Shown: positions 55,285 to 64,000, counted from the stretch's first letter. The stretch is DNA of 64,000 bases from Rhodospirillaceae bacterium (GCA_014382375.1 JACNJU010000086.1:23877-87876); one strand, 5' to 3'. Translations and numbers: made by a program. Notes: generated by a model not told the origin, from the sequence alone.

Positions 55285-56618
55285 CCATCGTTCGTTTTGC
55301 GCCCAGCCCAACCGGCCAACTGCATGTGGGCAACGCCCGTATGGCCCTGGCCAACTGGCTTCATGCGCGGGCCAAGGGGGGGACGTTCATTCTTCGTCTT
55401 GATGACACTGACAGTGAACGCTCAACCGCTGAATTCGCAACCTCGATTGAAAACGATCTGACCTGGCTTGGTCTTCAGTGGGATCAGCTGGAACGTCAAT
55501 CGGCCCGTATGGAGCGCTACCGGGAAACACTGGAATCCCTAAAGCAATCAGGGCGTGTTTATGGCTGTTACGAAACGCCGGAAGAACTGGACTACAAGCG
55601 CAAGCGTCTGATGGGCCGTGGCAAACCGCCGATTTATGATCGTTCGGCGCTCGACTTAAGCGATGAAAAACGCGAAGCATACGAAGCCGAAGGCCGCAAG
55701 CCCCACTGGCGCTTCAAGCTCAACCACGCCGATATTAATTTTGATGATCTGGTCCGTGGCCCGGTTCACTTTCATGGGCAAAATCTGAGTGACCCGGTGC
55801 TGGTGCGCGGTGACGGCACCTATCTGTACATGCTGCCTTCGGCCGTTGACGACATCGATATGGCTGTTACTGATGTTATTCGCGGTGAAGACCATGTCGC
55901 CAATACGGCCGTGCAAATCCAGATTTTCGAGGCACTGGGCGCGCCGCCGCCGGTTTTCGCACACACCCCGTTGTTGACCGATATCGGCGGCAAGGGATTG
56001 TCGAAACGGCTGGGCTCGATGACGGTTTCTTCGCTTCGCGAAGATGGTGTTGAGGCGATGGCCTTAAACAGCTACCTCGCCCACATCGGCACCTCGGACG
56101 CGATTGAACCACGCGCCAACCTTGCCGATCTGGCCGCCGATTTTGATATCAGCCACACCGGGCGCGGCACCCCCAAGTTCGACCCCGACCACTTGAAAAC
56201 ACTGAACGCGGCCTTGTTGCATGGTACTGATTTCGCCGCCGCCGAACCACGCTTGCAAGCCCTTGGTCTGGATCAGGCCGACGCAGCGTTTTGGCTGGCG
56301 GTTCGTCCCAATCTTGAACGCTTCGACGATGTCGCCCTGTGGCATAAGGTTTGTTTCGGGGCTATTGATCCGGTTCTCGAAGATGCCGGTTTCGCCAGCG
56401 CCGCCGCCGATCTGCTTCCCGGTGGAGTGTGGGATCAAACAACGTGGAAGGACTGGACCGGTGCGGTAAAGGAAGCAACGGGCCGCAAGGGTAAGGAGCT
56501 GTTCTTGCCGTTGCGTCTGGCTTTAACCGGCCTTGATCACGGCCCGGAACTGAAACTTCTGCTGCCGCTGATCGGGCGGGCGCGGGCCATGCAACGGTTG
56601 GCGGGGGAAGGCCAATGA
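55281..56618 (+). CDS. gltX: Glutamyl-tRNA synthetase
   Basis: Charges tRNA-Glu and, in alphaproteobacteria, often also tRNA-Gln, which GatCAB then amidates. The 445-aa class I enzyme starts [19 protein letters not shown] (HIGH-like motif HVGN), with [11 protein letters not shown] near 40 and the KMSKS-equivalent [11 protein letters not shown] near 238. The C-terminal helical domain ends at about residue 445, slightly shorter than E. coli GltX (471). Alphaproteobacteria commonly have two gltX copies; this may be the one specialised for one tRNA. Its stop overlaps the start of a broken gene. Confidence 0.95.
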   Translation: MTIVRFAPSPTGQLHVGNARMALANWLHARAKGGTFILRLDDTDSERSTAEFATSIENDLTWLGLQWDQLERQSARMERYRETLESLKQSGRVYGCYETPEELDYKRKRLMGRGKPPIYDRSALDLSDEKREAYEAEGRKPHWRFKLNHADINFDDLVRGPVHFHGQNLSDPVLVRGDGTYLYMLPSAVDDIDMAVTDVIRGEDHVANTAVQIQIFEALGAPPPVFAHTPLLTDIGGKGLSKRLGSMTVSSLREDGVEAMALNSYLAHIGTSDAIEPRANLADLAADFDISHTGRGTPKFDPDHLKTLNAALLHGTDFAAAEPRLQALGLDQADAAFWLAVRPNLERFDDVALWHKVCFGAIDPVLEDAGFASAAADLLPGGVWDQTTWKDWTGAVKEATGRKGKELFLPLRLALTGLDHGPELKLLLPLIGRARAMQRLAGEGQ

Positions 56619-56979
56619 AAATGATCAAATATGTGATGTTTCTCTGTGTCGTTCTGGCCGCTCTGCCGGTTCAGGCTATCGAGCGCACGATCAGTATAGA
56701 TGGTGTCGGCAAAGTGTCAGCGAAGCCCGACACGGTGGAATTGCGTGTTGCTGTTATTGGCAATGCGGCGAGCGCGGCTGCGGCAATGGCCACCGCCTCC
56801 AGCAGGCCGCCGCAGGGGTTGAGTTGGGTCAGGTGATCTCCATAACCGCCCCTGCCGCTGGTGGCCCTGTTCCCCAACAACGCATGATGGCCGTCAGTTC
56901 CGCCCGCGCCGGGGCACCGGTGATGCCCGGCGAGATTAGCGTGATGGCGCGGGCTCACATGGCCTTGGTAATCAGGTAA
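56615..56979 (+). pseudogene. SIMPL/DUF541-domain periplasmic protein, internally deleted and frameshifted
   Basis: An intact-looking N-terminus starts at ATG 56615, overlapping the gltX stop: signal peptide MIKYVMFLCVVLAALPVQA, then ISIDGVGKVSAKPDTVELRVAV, the usual DUF541 opening (split here). That frame stops at 56836. Two frames over, from about 56791 to TAA at 56979, the sequence reads RLQQAAAGVELGQVISI, then PVMPGEISVMARAHMALVIR, which is the usual C-terminal end of the same family. About 130 central residues expected in a 230-240-aa protein are missing at the junction. A single sequencing slip cannot restore them, so this is a deletion remnant. Confidence 0.82.
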
Positions 56980-56995
56980 TCAAAGGTTCGAAATC

Positions 56996-58420
56996 TTGAC
57001 ACTTAAATTGCACAATACCCTGTCCCGTCAGAAGGAAATTTTCGAGCCCATCGATAAGGACGATATCCGCATGTATGTGTGCGGGCCGACGGTTTATGAC
57101 CTGGCCCATATCGGCAACGCCCGCCCGGTTGTTGTCTTTGATGTTCTTTACCGCTTGCTCAAAAGCCTTTATCCGAAGGTCACCTACGTGCGCAACATCA
57201 CCGACGTTGACGACAAGATCAACGCCAAGGCCGCCGAAACCGGCGTCGATATCCGCACCATTACTGAAGGGACGGCCGCCGTCTTCCGTCAGGATATGGC
57301 GGCGCTGAACGCGCAGGAACCTGACGCCGAGCCACGAGCCACAGATCATATTCCTGAAATGATCGCGATGATCAAAACCCTGCTTGAAAAGGGTCATGCC
57401 TATGAAGCTGAAGGGCATGTGCTGTTTTCCGTCTCATCATGGGACGACTACGGCAAGTTGTCGGGCCATAACCGTGATGAAATCATCGCCGGAGCCCGGG
57501 TCGAGGTGGCCCCTTACAAGCGCGATCCGGCTGATTTTGTGTTGTGGAAACCTTCAAGCGGTATAGAGCCCGGATGGGAAAGCGACTGGGGTTTCGGGCG
57601 CCCCGGCTGGCACCTTGAATGCTCTGCCATGAGTGAGAAGTTTCTGGGCGACGAATTTGACATCCACGGCGGTGGTCAGGATTTGATTTTCCCGCACCAC
57701 GAAAACGAAATCGCCCAAAGTCGTTGCAGCCACGGCACCGCGCACATGGCCCGGCTTTGGATGCACAACGGCTACCTGATGAGCGAAGGCGAGAAGATGT
57801 CGAAAAGCCTCGGCAACTTCTACACCGTCCACGACCTGTTGAAAGAATTCCCCGGCGAAGCGATCAGACTGGCGCTGCTGAAAACCCACTACAGAAAGCC
57901 ATTGGATTTTACCAGGGCGGGGATTAGGGAAGCGAAGGCTGAACTGGATGGATTTTATAGAGCGATTCAGCATTTATCAGATGTTGAGTCTATTGAACAT
58001 ATTGAACCCATACATGAAATTGAAGTGCCAAACACCGTTGAGTCGGCCTTGTTGGACGACCTGAATACTCCATTGGCTATTGCTTGCGTACATGTACTAG
58101 CTGACTACGCTTTAAATCCTAATTCTGGGGTTCATCATCCTACCGGGGCACCGACAAATGTTGAGATGGGTTGGGTTAAATATAGATTGTTAACTCAAGC
58201 TTCTCTTCTGGGCTTCTTGCAGCATGATCCCGAACAATGGTTCAAGGGGGTCAGTGGTGACGGCCTCGACGAAGCCGCGATAGATGAATTGGTGGCCAAG
58301 CGGGTTGAAGCACGCGCCAATAAAGACTTCGCAGAATCTGACCGTATTCGCGACGAGTTGGCGGAGCAGGGCGTCATTCTTGAAGACGGCGCTGGCGGCA
58401 CCACCTGGCGGCGGGAATGA
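56996..58420 (+). CDS. cysS: Cysteinyl-tRNA synthetase
   Basis: Charges tRNA-Cys. The 474-aa class I enzyme has the zinc-ligand Cys and HIGH-like motif in [34 protein letters not shown] with the second zinc Cys, [21 protein letters not shown] (zinc His/Glu, split), and the KMSKS motif EKMSKSLGN near residue 268. The start is TTG at 56996, 10 bp after AAAGG; no ATG is suitably placed. Codon composition changes sharply for about 300 bp (57950-58240), where GC falls to roughly 43% by hand count. The open frame and family motifs continue through it. Confidence 0.94.
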   Translation: MTLKLHNTLSRQKEIFEPIDKDDIRMYVCGPTVYDLAHIGNARPVVVFDVLYRLLKSLYPKVTYVRNITDVDDKINAKAAETGVDIRTITEGTAAVFRQDMAALNAQEPDAEPRATDHIPEMIAMIKTLLEKGHAYEAEGHVLFSVSSWDDYGKLSGHNRDEIIAGARVEVAPYKRDPADFVLWKPSSGIEPGWESDWGFGRPGWHLECSAMSEKFLGDEFDIHGGGQDLIFPHHENEIAQSRCSHGTAHMARLWMHNGYLMSEGEKMSKSLGNFYTVHDLLKEFPGEAIRLALLKTHYRKPLDFTRAGIREAKAELDGFYRAIQHLSDVESIEHIEPIHEIEVPNTVESALLDDLNTPLAIACVHVLADYALNPNSGVHHPTGAPTNVEMGWVKYRLLTQASLLGFLQHDPEQWFKGVSGDGLDEAAIDELVAKRVEARANKDFAESDRIRDELAEQGVILEDGAGGTTWRRE

Positions 58421-58622
58421 GTCTAAGAGTATCTGCCCCTCAGTCGCCGGGCGCTCACTGCGTTCGCTTGGCTAGGCCTCTGGAAGTCAAAATAAAAAAG
58501 GCGACAGGAGCCATCTTCCGTTGCAGGGAAACTGGGTTCCCCAAGTCCGCGACTGCGGGCCGCCGCCATTGCGGCGAGCCAAGAGGTCGGAGACCTCGCC
58601 CGGCGCTTGAGGGAAAAATAAA
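58421..58622. repeat. Structured intergenic spacer with a long imperfect inverted repeat
   Basis: No gene is supported here. The ends (58436-58453 and 58597-58613) match as an inverted repeat at 15 of 17 positions, around CGCCGGGCG. Inside are a CTTGGCT match in opposite orientation and a perfect hairpin, GAGGTC-GGA-GACCTC (58583-58597). The arrangement resembles a small palindromic repeat unit (REP/MITE-like) inserted between cysS and the UPF0178 gene. No second copy is in the window. Confidence 0.5.
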
Positions 58623-59081
58623 ATGACCGAAATCTACATCGACGCCGATGCCTGCCCGGTTAAGGAGGAGACCCTTAAGGTCGCCGCACGCCATGGGCTG
58701 ATGGTTCATATGGTCAGCGATGGTGGTATCCGCCCCGATGCCAATCCCAAAGTCCGTATTGTCGTGGTTAGTCAGGGCGCGGATGCCGCCGATGACTGGA
58801 TTGTCGAACACATCGAACCCGGCGATATCGCTATCACCAACGATATTCCCCTAGCTGATCGTATCCTGAAAAAAGGTGCCGGGGCCATTCGCCCCAACGG
58901 TCAGGCTTTTAGCGAGGATTCCATCGGCATGGCCCTGGCGACCCGAAACCTGATGGCCGATCTGCGTGAGAGCGGCGCCGTTACCGGTGGCCCGGCACCG
59001 TTTTCCAAGCAGGACAGGTCACGTTTTTTGCAGGCGCTGGAAACGGCTATTCAGGCAGGCCATCAGAATGGTTCAAAATAA
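58623..59081 (+). CDS. UPF0178/YaiI-YqxD family protein
   Basis: A 152-aa protein of the DUF188 (PIN-like) family. It opens IYIDADACPVKEE, a strong family signature with acidic residues that could bind metal, followed by DAADDWIVEHIEPGDIAITNDIPLA (in parts), GAGAIRPNGQAFSEDSI and DLRESGAVTGGPAPFSKQDRS. The PIN-like fold suggests a nuclease, but no activity is established for the family. It lies 202 bp after cysS and is convergent with the next gene. Confidence 0.9.
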   Translation: MTEIYIDADACPVKEETLKVAARHGLMVHMVSDGGIRPDANPKVRIVVVSQGADAADDWIVEHIEPGDIAITNDIPLADRILKKGAGAIRPNGQAFSEDSIGMALATRNLMADLRESGAVTGGPAPFSKQDRSRFLQALETAIQAGHQNGSK

Positions 59082-59093
59082 CCCGGACATGCT

Positions 59094-59609
59094 CTAGCCG
59101 ATCATGATATCGATTTCCGACTGTTCCATGGTCTTGGCGCTGCCATTAATGATACCGCCTGCAACATCCATCAATTGTTGAATGATCTTCGATAAGGCCG
59201 TCGCGTTTTCACGAACCAGATCCATGTTCCCTTGAGCCAGGTCACCTTCGATGCGGTCGATGGTGGTGGCGATCAGATTATCGATCTGGGAAATCGTCTG
59301 TTCAAACGGCGCACGGAATTTGTTCGGCACATGGTTGTAGGCTTCCGCCGCCAGTTCGCGGTCAGAAAAAGTACTCTGCAGCATGTGCTCCTGGTAGCCT
59401 TTGGACTGCCATTCCTTGGCGTCCTCCAGCAGTTCCGGCATATCAGGTACCATTTCCAGGGTCATGACGATTTCGTTGAAATGGTTCAAATAGTCAGTTG
59501 CCAGCAGGGTTTGCTCATTAATGTTGGTGTCGCGGACTTTTTCCTGGAAAGCCAGAAAGTCTGCGCGTTCCTCTTCACCAATATCGCTCAGATCAGGACT
59601 GTCAGTCAT
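59094..59609 (-). CDS. Hypothetical acidic helical protein, 171 aa
   Basis: Not recognised. The protein is acidic (starting MTDSPDLSDIGEEERADFL), soluble and mostly helical, with no Cys and no membrane segment. A Met/Leu-rich middle (EIVMTLEMVPDMPELLEDA) and a C-terminal helix (ALSKIIQQLMDVAGGIINGS) stand out. Codon usage is like its neighbours, and the coding potential on the opposite strand is not supported. It is divergent from cimA, with a 148-bp spacer. A partner-binding or regulatory role is possible. Confidence 0.7.
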   Translation of the reverse strand: MTDSPDLSDIGEEERADFLAFQEKVRDTNINEQTLLATDYLNHFNEIVMTLEMVPDMPELLEDAKEWQSKGYQEHMLQSTFSDRELAAEAYNHVPNKFRAPFEQTISQIDNLIATTIDRIEGDLAQGNMDLVRENATALSKIIQQLMDVAGGIINGSAKTMEQSEIDIMIG

Positions 59610-59757
59610 ACTTTCTTATATCAAGAAAACCGCATTGTGGAACCTTCAAACCACTGTTTGGTGCCGGAAAGCCTTGAGCAAAGTGCTTAAATTGTTCATT
59701 CTCCGGCATTCGGCTCGTTATATTATTAAAATTACATTCCTGGGATCACTTGAGATC

Positions 59758-61347
59758 ATGAGCGACAACCGCGTTTATTTATATGACTGCACCTTGCGTG
59801 ACGGGGCCCAGACTCAGGGCGTCGATTTCAATGTCTCTGACAAGATGTTGATCGCCGCCGAACTGGACAAGCTTGGCGTTGACTACGTCGAAGGCGGTTG
59901 GCCTGGCGCCAATCCAACCGACGATGCCTTTTTTAATGCCCCACCGACGTTCACGCGGGCTCGTCTGACGGCCTTTGGCATGACCCGGCGGGCCGGTCGT
60001 TCCAGTGATAATGACCCGGGACTTAACGCTTTGCTCGATTGTGGGACCGACGCCATTTGCATGGTCGGCAAGACCTGGGATTTTCATGTCGATGTGGCCC
60101 TGGAAATTGAGCATTCCGAAAACATCGCCATGATTTCAGACTCCATCAAACATGCCCGCACCAAGGTCGAAGAAGTGATGTTTGACGCCGAGCATTTTTT
60201 TGACGGCTACAAGGCCAACCCGGAGTTCGCGATGGCTTGCCTGACGGCAGCTTTTGACGCGGGTGCCCGCTGGATCGTGTTATGCGATACCAATGGAGGC
60301 ACCCTGCCCCATGAGATCGAGGAAATCGTCAACGCCGTGTGCGAGCAGATTCCGGGCTCTAATCTGGGCATCCACTGCCACGATGATACCGGAAACGCGG
60401 TCGCCAATTCATTGGCTGCGGTTCGTGCCGGGGTGCGTCAGGTGCAAGGCGCCCTGAACGGCCTGGGCGAGCGTTGTGGCAATGCAAACCTGATAACGAT
60501 TATTCCTTCGCTGATATTGAAAATGGGCTTTGATACCGGTATTTCAGCTGCCGATCTGACCCATTTGTCCCATGTCTCACGGGTTCTTGATGAACACCTG
60601 AACCGCTCGCCTGATCGCAGCGCGCCGTATGTGGGGGAGTCCGCCTTCGCCCACAAGGGCGGTTTGCATGTGTCGGCGGTCGAAAAAGATCCGCGAAGCT
60701 ACGAGCACGTGGAGCCTGACTTGGTTGGCAATAAACGCCAGATTGTTGTTTCTGATCAGGCGGGCAAGGCCAATATACTGGCCCGGTTTCGGGAAATCGG
60801 CATTGATGTCAAAGCCGATGATCCCAAGGTTATTCGCCTTGTCGAACAGGTCAAGGAACGGGAATTTGACGGATATTCCTACGATGGTGCGGAAGCCAGC
60901 TTCGAGCTATTGGCCCGGCGCGCCCTTGGCAAGGTGCCTGATTATTTCCACTGTAACCATTTCAGGGTTCTGGACGAGAGGCGCTGGAATTCCAAGGGTG
61001 AACTGGTGATCGTGTCTGAGGCCACCGTCAAGTTGACGGTCGATGGCAAGGAGCACATGACGGTGGCCGAAGGAAACGGCCCAGTCAACGCACTGGATAT
61101 GGCGCTCAGAAAAGTCCTGATACCGGTTTATCCGGTCCTTGAGGATTTGCGTTTGGTCGATTTCAAGGTCCGCATCTTGCGTTCCACCGATGCCTCTGCC
61201 GCAATGCCGCGGGTGATGATCGAATCCGCTGGCGCCCACGGCGAGCACTGGTCGACAGTCGGGGTTTCGACAAATATTATCGAGGCTTCTTATGAAGCGC
61301 TGCGCGATAGCATCGTCTACAAGCTGTATCGCGACGGTGTGACCTAG
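59758..61347 (+). CDS. cimA: (R)-citramalate synthase (2-isopropylmalate synthase family)
   Basis: Condenses acetyl-CoA with pyruvate to citramalate, a threonine-independent route to 2-ketobutyrate and isoleucine. The 529-aa protein begins YDCTLRDGAQTQGVDF (metal Asp), has the HxH metal motif in GIHCHDDTGNAVANSLAA, and a NGLGERCGNANL block. The long C-terminal part holds FAHKGGLHVSAVEKDPRSYEH, EGNGPVNALDMALRK and a LeuA-type regulatory domain (VDFKVRIL...). The ATG at 59758 has GAG upstream; the frame is open 237 bp further up but without homology. Distinguishing CimA from a LeuA-like isopropylmalate synthase rests on the overall pattern. Confidence 0.87.
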   Translation: MSDNRVYLYDCTLRDGAQTQGVDFNVSDKMLIAAELDKLGVDYVEGGWPGANPTDDAFFNAPPTFTRARLTAFGMTRRAGRSSDNDPGLNALLDCGTDAICMVGKTWDFHVDVALEIEHSENIAMISDSIKHARTKVEEVMFDAEHFFDGYKANPEFAMACLTAAFDAGARWIVLCDTNGGTLPHEIEEIVNAVCEQIPGSNLGIHCHDDTGNAVANSLAAVRAGVRQVQGALNGLGERCGNANLITIIPSLILKMGFDTGISAADLTHLSHVSRVLDEHLNRSPDRSAPYVGESAFAHKGGLHVSAVEKDPRSYEHVEPDLVGNKRQIVVSDQAGKANILARFREIGIDVKADDPKVIRLVEQVKEREFDGYSYDGAEASFELLARRALGKVPDYFHCNHFRVLDERRWNSKGELVIVSEATVKLTVDGKEHMTVAEGNGPVNALDMALRKVLIPVYPVLEDLRLVDFKVRILRSTDASAAMPRVMIESAGAHGEHWSTVGVSTNIIEASYEALRDSIVYKLYRDGVT

Positions 61348-61353
61348 AATCCA

Positions 61354-62139
61354 ATGACTGGAAGAAAGAAACCCCGCAGGCCGCCAAAATCAAGCGCGAC
61401 GGCGTCCCTGGGTGCCCCGGCGATTATCCTGATTAATCCGCAACTGGGTGAAAATATCGGCATGAGCGCCCGGGCCATGCTCAACAATGAGCTTGGCGAT
61501 TTGCGCCTTGTTGCCCCGGTTCATGGCTGGCCCAACGAGAACGCCATCAAGCCCTCCGCCGGTGCCGAGGTGGTTCTTGATGCAGTTCGTGTCTTTGATA
61601 CAACGTCTGAGGCGCTGAGCGGCTTAAGCCATGTTTACGCAACCACGGCCCGCGATCGGGACATGACCAAGCGGGTGTTGAGCGCGCGGGCGGCGGCACA
61701 GGAAATGCGCGACGTCATCGCCTCCGGTGGTACCCCCGGTGTGATTTTTGGGCGTGAAGCCTGGGGCCTAAACAACGATGATGTGGCCCTGGCCGATACC
61801 CTGGTCACAATCCCCATGAACCCGGCTTTCAGTTCTCTCAATCTGGCCCAGGCGGTGCTGTTGATCGGTTATGAGTGGTTCCAGTCCGGCGACGCCACAC
61901 CGGCTATTGACGATCGTATCCCCAAGAACACGCGCCTTGCCGACAAGGCCGAACTGGTTGGCATGTTTGAACACCTGGAAGCCGAGCTGGACGCCTGTGG
62001 ATTCCTAAGGCCGCCTGAAAAACGCCCGGCCATGGTCCGCAATATCCGCAATATGTTCCAGCGGGCAAACATGACCGAACAGGAAGTTCGCACTTTCCGC
62101 GGCATCATTTCAGGGCTTATTCGCAAGCACGAGCGATAA
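61354..62139 (+). CDS. trmJ: tRNA (cytidine/uridine-2'-O-)-methyltransferase TrmJ
   Basis: A SPOUT-class (trefoil-knot) RNA methyltransferase that 2'-O-methylates tRNA position 32. The 261-aa protein has the SpoU opening INPQLGENIGMSARAM with the catalytic Arg, LVAPVHGWPNENA, then GVIFGREAWGLNNDDVALAD (shown in part), IPMNPAFSSLNLAQAV and a C-terminal helical extension typical of TrmJ. It follows cimA by 6 bp, so they may share a message. Its stop is directly adjacent to the convergent coq7 stop. Confidence 0.92.
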   Translation: MTGRKKPRRPPKSSATASLGAPAIILINPQLGENIGMSARAMLNNELGDLRLVAPVHGWPNENAIKPSAGAEVVLDAVRVFDTTSEALSGLSHVYATTARDRDMTKRVLSARAAAQEMRDVIASGGTPGVIFGREAWGLNNDDVALADTLVTIPMNPAFSSLNLAQAVLLIGYEWFQSGDATPAIDDRIPKNTRLADKAELVGMFEHLEAELDACGFLRPPEKRPAMVRNIRNMFQRANMTEQEVRTFRGIISGLIRKHER

Positions 62140-62718
62140 TTAAATGCGTTCCGACAGCCAGATGGCCAGACGCGATCCGGTTTTAATCAGGGCGTTTAAG
62201 CCTTCGTAACCGGCGGTTTTCTCGGCACCGTTCTGAAGGGCGGTGTCGCGGTGCTCAAGTTCTTCAAGGCGGAATTTCTCGCAGGTTTCGCTCAGTTCCT
62301 GCTCCTCACCGCCCATGGCTTCGAGTTTTTCGACCTGGGCTGCGTAGTGCTCATCGATGACTTCCTCGACGGCGACGGTGCAGGCCATGGCCGCCTTCTC
62401 GCCCAGCAGCGCCGTTCCTGCGCCCAGCGCGAAGCCAGCCAGATGCCACAGAGGCAGCAGGGCGGTTGGCCGAACCCGGCGCTTGCCGATCATTTTTGAA
62501 AAAGTATCAAGGTGGACTTCTTCCTGGGCCAGCATGTGACTGATGAGCGGGCCACTTTCTGATTTTCCAAGCACGCTCATTTGTCCTTCATAGATACGAA
62601 CAGCACCATATTCGCCAGCCTGATCGACACGAATGAAGCGTTCGATCAAGGCCTCACGGCTGGGATCGCCGGGCAGGCGACCGTCTACTGATGAATAGGT
62701 TTTTTGCTCTTCGCTCAT
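62140..62718 (-). CDS. coq7: COQ7-type demethoxyubiquinone hydroxylase
   Basis: A di-iron carboxylate mono-oxygenase for the C6 hydroxylation in ubiquinone biosynthesis, used by alphaproteobacteria instead of the UbiF flavoenzyme. The 192-aa protein shows both ferritin-like half motifs: Glu in RVDQAGEYGAVRIYEGQM and ExxH in AQEEVHLDTFSKMI, then Glu in AVEEVIDEHYAAQ and ExxH in LEELEHRDTAL. The hydrophobic helix AGFALGAGTALLGEKAAMAC probably anchors it to the membrane. It overlaps dsbB by 4 bp. Confidence 0.95.
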   Translation of the reverse strand: MSEEQKTYSSVDGRLPGDPSREALIERFIRVDQAGEYGAVRIYEGQMSVLGKSESGPLISHMLAQEEVHLDTFSKMIGKRRVRPTALLPLWHLAGFALGAGTALLGEKAAMACTVAVEEVIDEHYAAQVEKLEAMGGEEQELSETCEKFRLEELEHRDTALQNGAEKTAGYEGLNALIKTGSRLAIWLSERI

Positions 62719-63203
62719 GTCTTCCTTGTCTTTGACAATTGTATGCCCATCGTAATGCTGGCCAGCCCAAGCACGCTTGATCCGAACACATTATAGGTCG
62801 CCATGCTGATTCCAAAAAGGGTCCAGTCCACCTCATCACAGGATTTTTCCGGCTTTTGCATCAGGCTGGCGCGAATATCCTGTAGGCTGACGCTGTCAGA
62901 CAAGGGGGCCGTACATCCCGACAACCACCAGTGCTGCTCAACCCCGACGTGGTAGACGGCAATGCCCGCGCCGACAATATAGACCAGACCGCAGAGGATG
63001 ATAATCAGCGGGATGAACGCCGATGATGTCTTCAGGCGCAGCGCCAAAACAGCCAGCAGGCCTGTGACAATGAAGGGAATACGCTGGTACAGGCACAGGA
63101 TGCAGGGTTCCAGCTGATAAACATGCTGGGCCGTCAACGCCAGCGACAGGGCGCCAAGGGTGACCAGAAAAATAAAAGCGGGGATCAGGCGATTTAAAGA
63201 CAT
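62715..63203 (-). CDS. dsbB: DsbB-type disulfide bond formation protein
   Basis: A 162-aa inner-membrane quinone reductase that reoxidises DsbA. It has four hydrophobic segments, a first periplasmic loop with the Cys pair LEPCILCLYQRIPF, and a second loop with SGCTAPLSDS and EKSCDEVDW, so both redox pairs are present. It is shorter than E. coli DsbB (176). It overlaps coq7 by 4 bp; the quinone link between the two functions is apt, because DsbB passes electrons to ubiquinone. dsbA is not in the window. Confidence 0.9.
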   Translation of the reverse strand: MSLNRLIPAFIFLVTLGALSLALTAQHVYQLEPCILCLYQRIPFIVTGLLAVLALRLKTSSAFIPLIIILCGLVYIVGAGIAVYHVGVEQHWWLSGCTAPLSDSVSLQDIRASLMQKPEKSCDEVDWTLFGISMATYNVFGSSVLGLASITMGIQLSKTRKT

Positions 63204-63212
63204 CAGCTTAAA

Positions 63213-63812
63213 CTAGTGCAGGAACTTGATCAGCACAAATCCGCCAAACAGCAGGACAAAAAAGGCGGTTGCAAGGAGACCCAGATTTTTTTCGATAAAG
63301 GCCCTGATCGGTTCGCCAAAATACCACAGTAGCCCTGCGACCAGAAAGAACCGCAAGCCTCGCGAAAGTAACGATGCGACGATGAAGACGATCAGATTCA
63401 GGTCGGCGACACCACTGGCGATGGTGATGACCTTGTAGGGGAAAGGCGTCAACCCGGCACCGCCGACGATCCAGGCGCCCCATTCGTGGTAATAGCTTTG
63501 GAACTGGCTGAATTTGTCTGCGTAGCCGTAGAAGTCGAGCAGCGCCTTGCCAATGGATTCATAGAGGAAAAAACCGATTCCGTAGCCGGCAATGCCGCCC
63601 AGCACGGAAGCCACCGTGCAAATCAGGGCAATGCGCCAGGCTTTTTCGCGGGCCGCCAGAACCATCGGGATAATCAGGATATCGGGGGGGATGGGAAATA
63701 CCGAACTTTCGATGAACGACACCAAAGCCAGTGCAGCCAAGGCATTGCGGTGCTCGGCCAGCTTCATGGTCCAGTCGTAGAGTCCCTTGATCACCTGAAT
63801 ATTCTCCGCCAT
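63213..63812 (-). CDS. YqaA-like VTT-domain membrane protein
   Basis: A 199-aa inner-membrane protein of the DedA/VTT superfamily, YqaA branch. Landmarks are SFIESSVFPIPPDILIIPM, then GGIAGYGIGFFLYESIG, the AGLTPFPYKVITIASGVADLNL stretch and a late LVAGLLWYFGEPIRAFIEKN. Some members act in lipid or undecaprenyl phosphate transfer. ATG 63812 was chosen; the frame is open to 63908 but without family sequence. It lies 9 bp before dsbB, giving a VTT-dsbB-coq7 operon. Confidence 0.87.
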   Translation of the reverse strand: MAENIQVIKGLYDWTMKLAEHRNALAALALVSFIESSVFPIPPDILIIPMVLAAREKAWRIALICTVASVLGGIAGYGIGFFLYESIGKALLDFYGYADKFSQFQSYYHEWGAWIVGGAGLTPFPYKVITIASGVADLNLIVFIVASLLSRGLRFFLVAGLLWYFGEPIRAFIEKNLGLLATAFFVLLFGGFVLIKFLH

Positions 63813-63868
63813 AAAAGATTGTCGTGGCGGAGGTTTAGCAGTCCCATGGCCGATCTGCAATATCACGA

Positions 63869-63896
63869 TTGACCCGGCCCAAGCCTTGGCTATGAT
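63869..63896 (+). promoter_or_regulatory. Promoter of tRNA-Leu
   Basis: A -35-like TTGACC (63869-63874) is followed after 16 bp by TATGAT (63891-63896), 18 bp before the tRNA start. The spacing is slightly short but both boxes are good matches. Confidence 0.6.
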
Positions 63897-63914
63897 GGCC
63901 GCTTCCAACGCAGT

Positions 63915-64000
63915 GCCCCTGTGGCGGAACTGGTAGACGCGCTGGATTCAAAATCCAGTTCCCGCAAGGGAGTGGGAGTTCGATTCTCCCCGGGGGCACC
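63915..64000 (+). tRNA. tRNA-Leu (anticodon CAA)
   Basis: A class II tRNA with a long variable arm. The acceptor stem GCCCCTG pairs with CGGGGGC, the anticodon stem CTGGA/TCCAG encloses the loop TTCAAAA (anticodon CAA, reading UUG), and the T-arm is GGGAGTTCGATTCTCCC. The encoded CCA end is cut by the window edge after CC. Confidence 0.96.

Overview
The window looks like a chromosomal segment of an alphaproteobacterium, probably of the Rhodospirillales type. Evidence: moderately GC-rich coding; a groES-groEL operon behind a perfect CIRCE element; a COQ7-type ubiquinone hydroxylase; a plant-type (class II) DAHP synthase; and an ArsR-methyltransferase/metF/metH operon. No phage, transposase, CRISPR array or rRNA operon was seen. 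Two tRNA genes (Val-CAC, Leu-CAA) are present. Most genes are core metabolism, packed tightly with many 4-bp ATGA overlaps.

Layout. 1-1448: start of an outer-membrane lipid-asymmetry operon (mlaA, mlaC) on the minus strand. 1928-7517: a methionine/one-carbon operon in which a fused ArsR-type regulator/SAM methyltransferase precedes metF and metH, with a strong palindrome upstream. 7565-16646: a six-TM potassium-channel-like protein with a zinc ribbon, two unrecognised proteins, a FetAB-type ABC exporter, a DinG-like helicase and two tandem beta-hydroxyacid dehydrogenase paralogues. 16698-29121: a surface-glycan or lipid-modification region interrupted by groESL. It holds a B12-type radical SAM protein, a large membrane protein, a glutaminase/PP-loop amidotransferase fusion, a flippase, and a GT2/VTT/GT39 trio. 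29247-36720: a thioesterase, a diguanylate cyclase, a ClC channel with CBS domains, a PDZ protein whose protease site has decayed, and a UvrD/PcrA helicase.

36740-51559: a LuxR-type regulator with a lux-box-like dyad, prmA, a PAS histidine kinase, tRNA-Val, gph, glmU-glmS (UDP-GlcNAc supply), a membrane cytochrome c, succinate-semialdehyde dehydrogenase, glutathione reductase, a secreted metallo-beta-lactamase-fold protein, cysteine synthase and DAHP synthase. 51563-64000: a tandem pair of related but unrecognised proteins, nadE-gltX, a deleted SIMPL-domain pseudogene, cysS, a structured palindromic spacer, UPF0178, cimA-trmJ, coq7-dsbB-VTT and tRNA-Leu.

The most unusual items are: the class-II glutaminase fused to a WbpG/PseA-like sugar amidotransferase, next to a B12 radical SAM enzyme and a flippase; the 51.5-53.5 kb tandem paralogue family; the catalytically dead HtrA-like lipoprotein; the LuxR solo with its dyad; the SIMPL pseudogene; and an AT-rich patch inside cysS. 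Functional names rest on reading motifs by eye; no database search was run.
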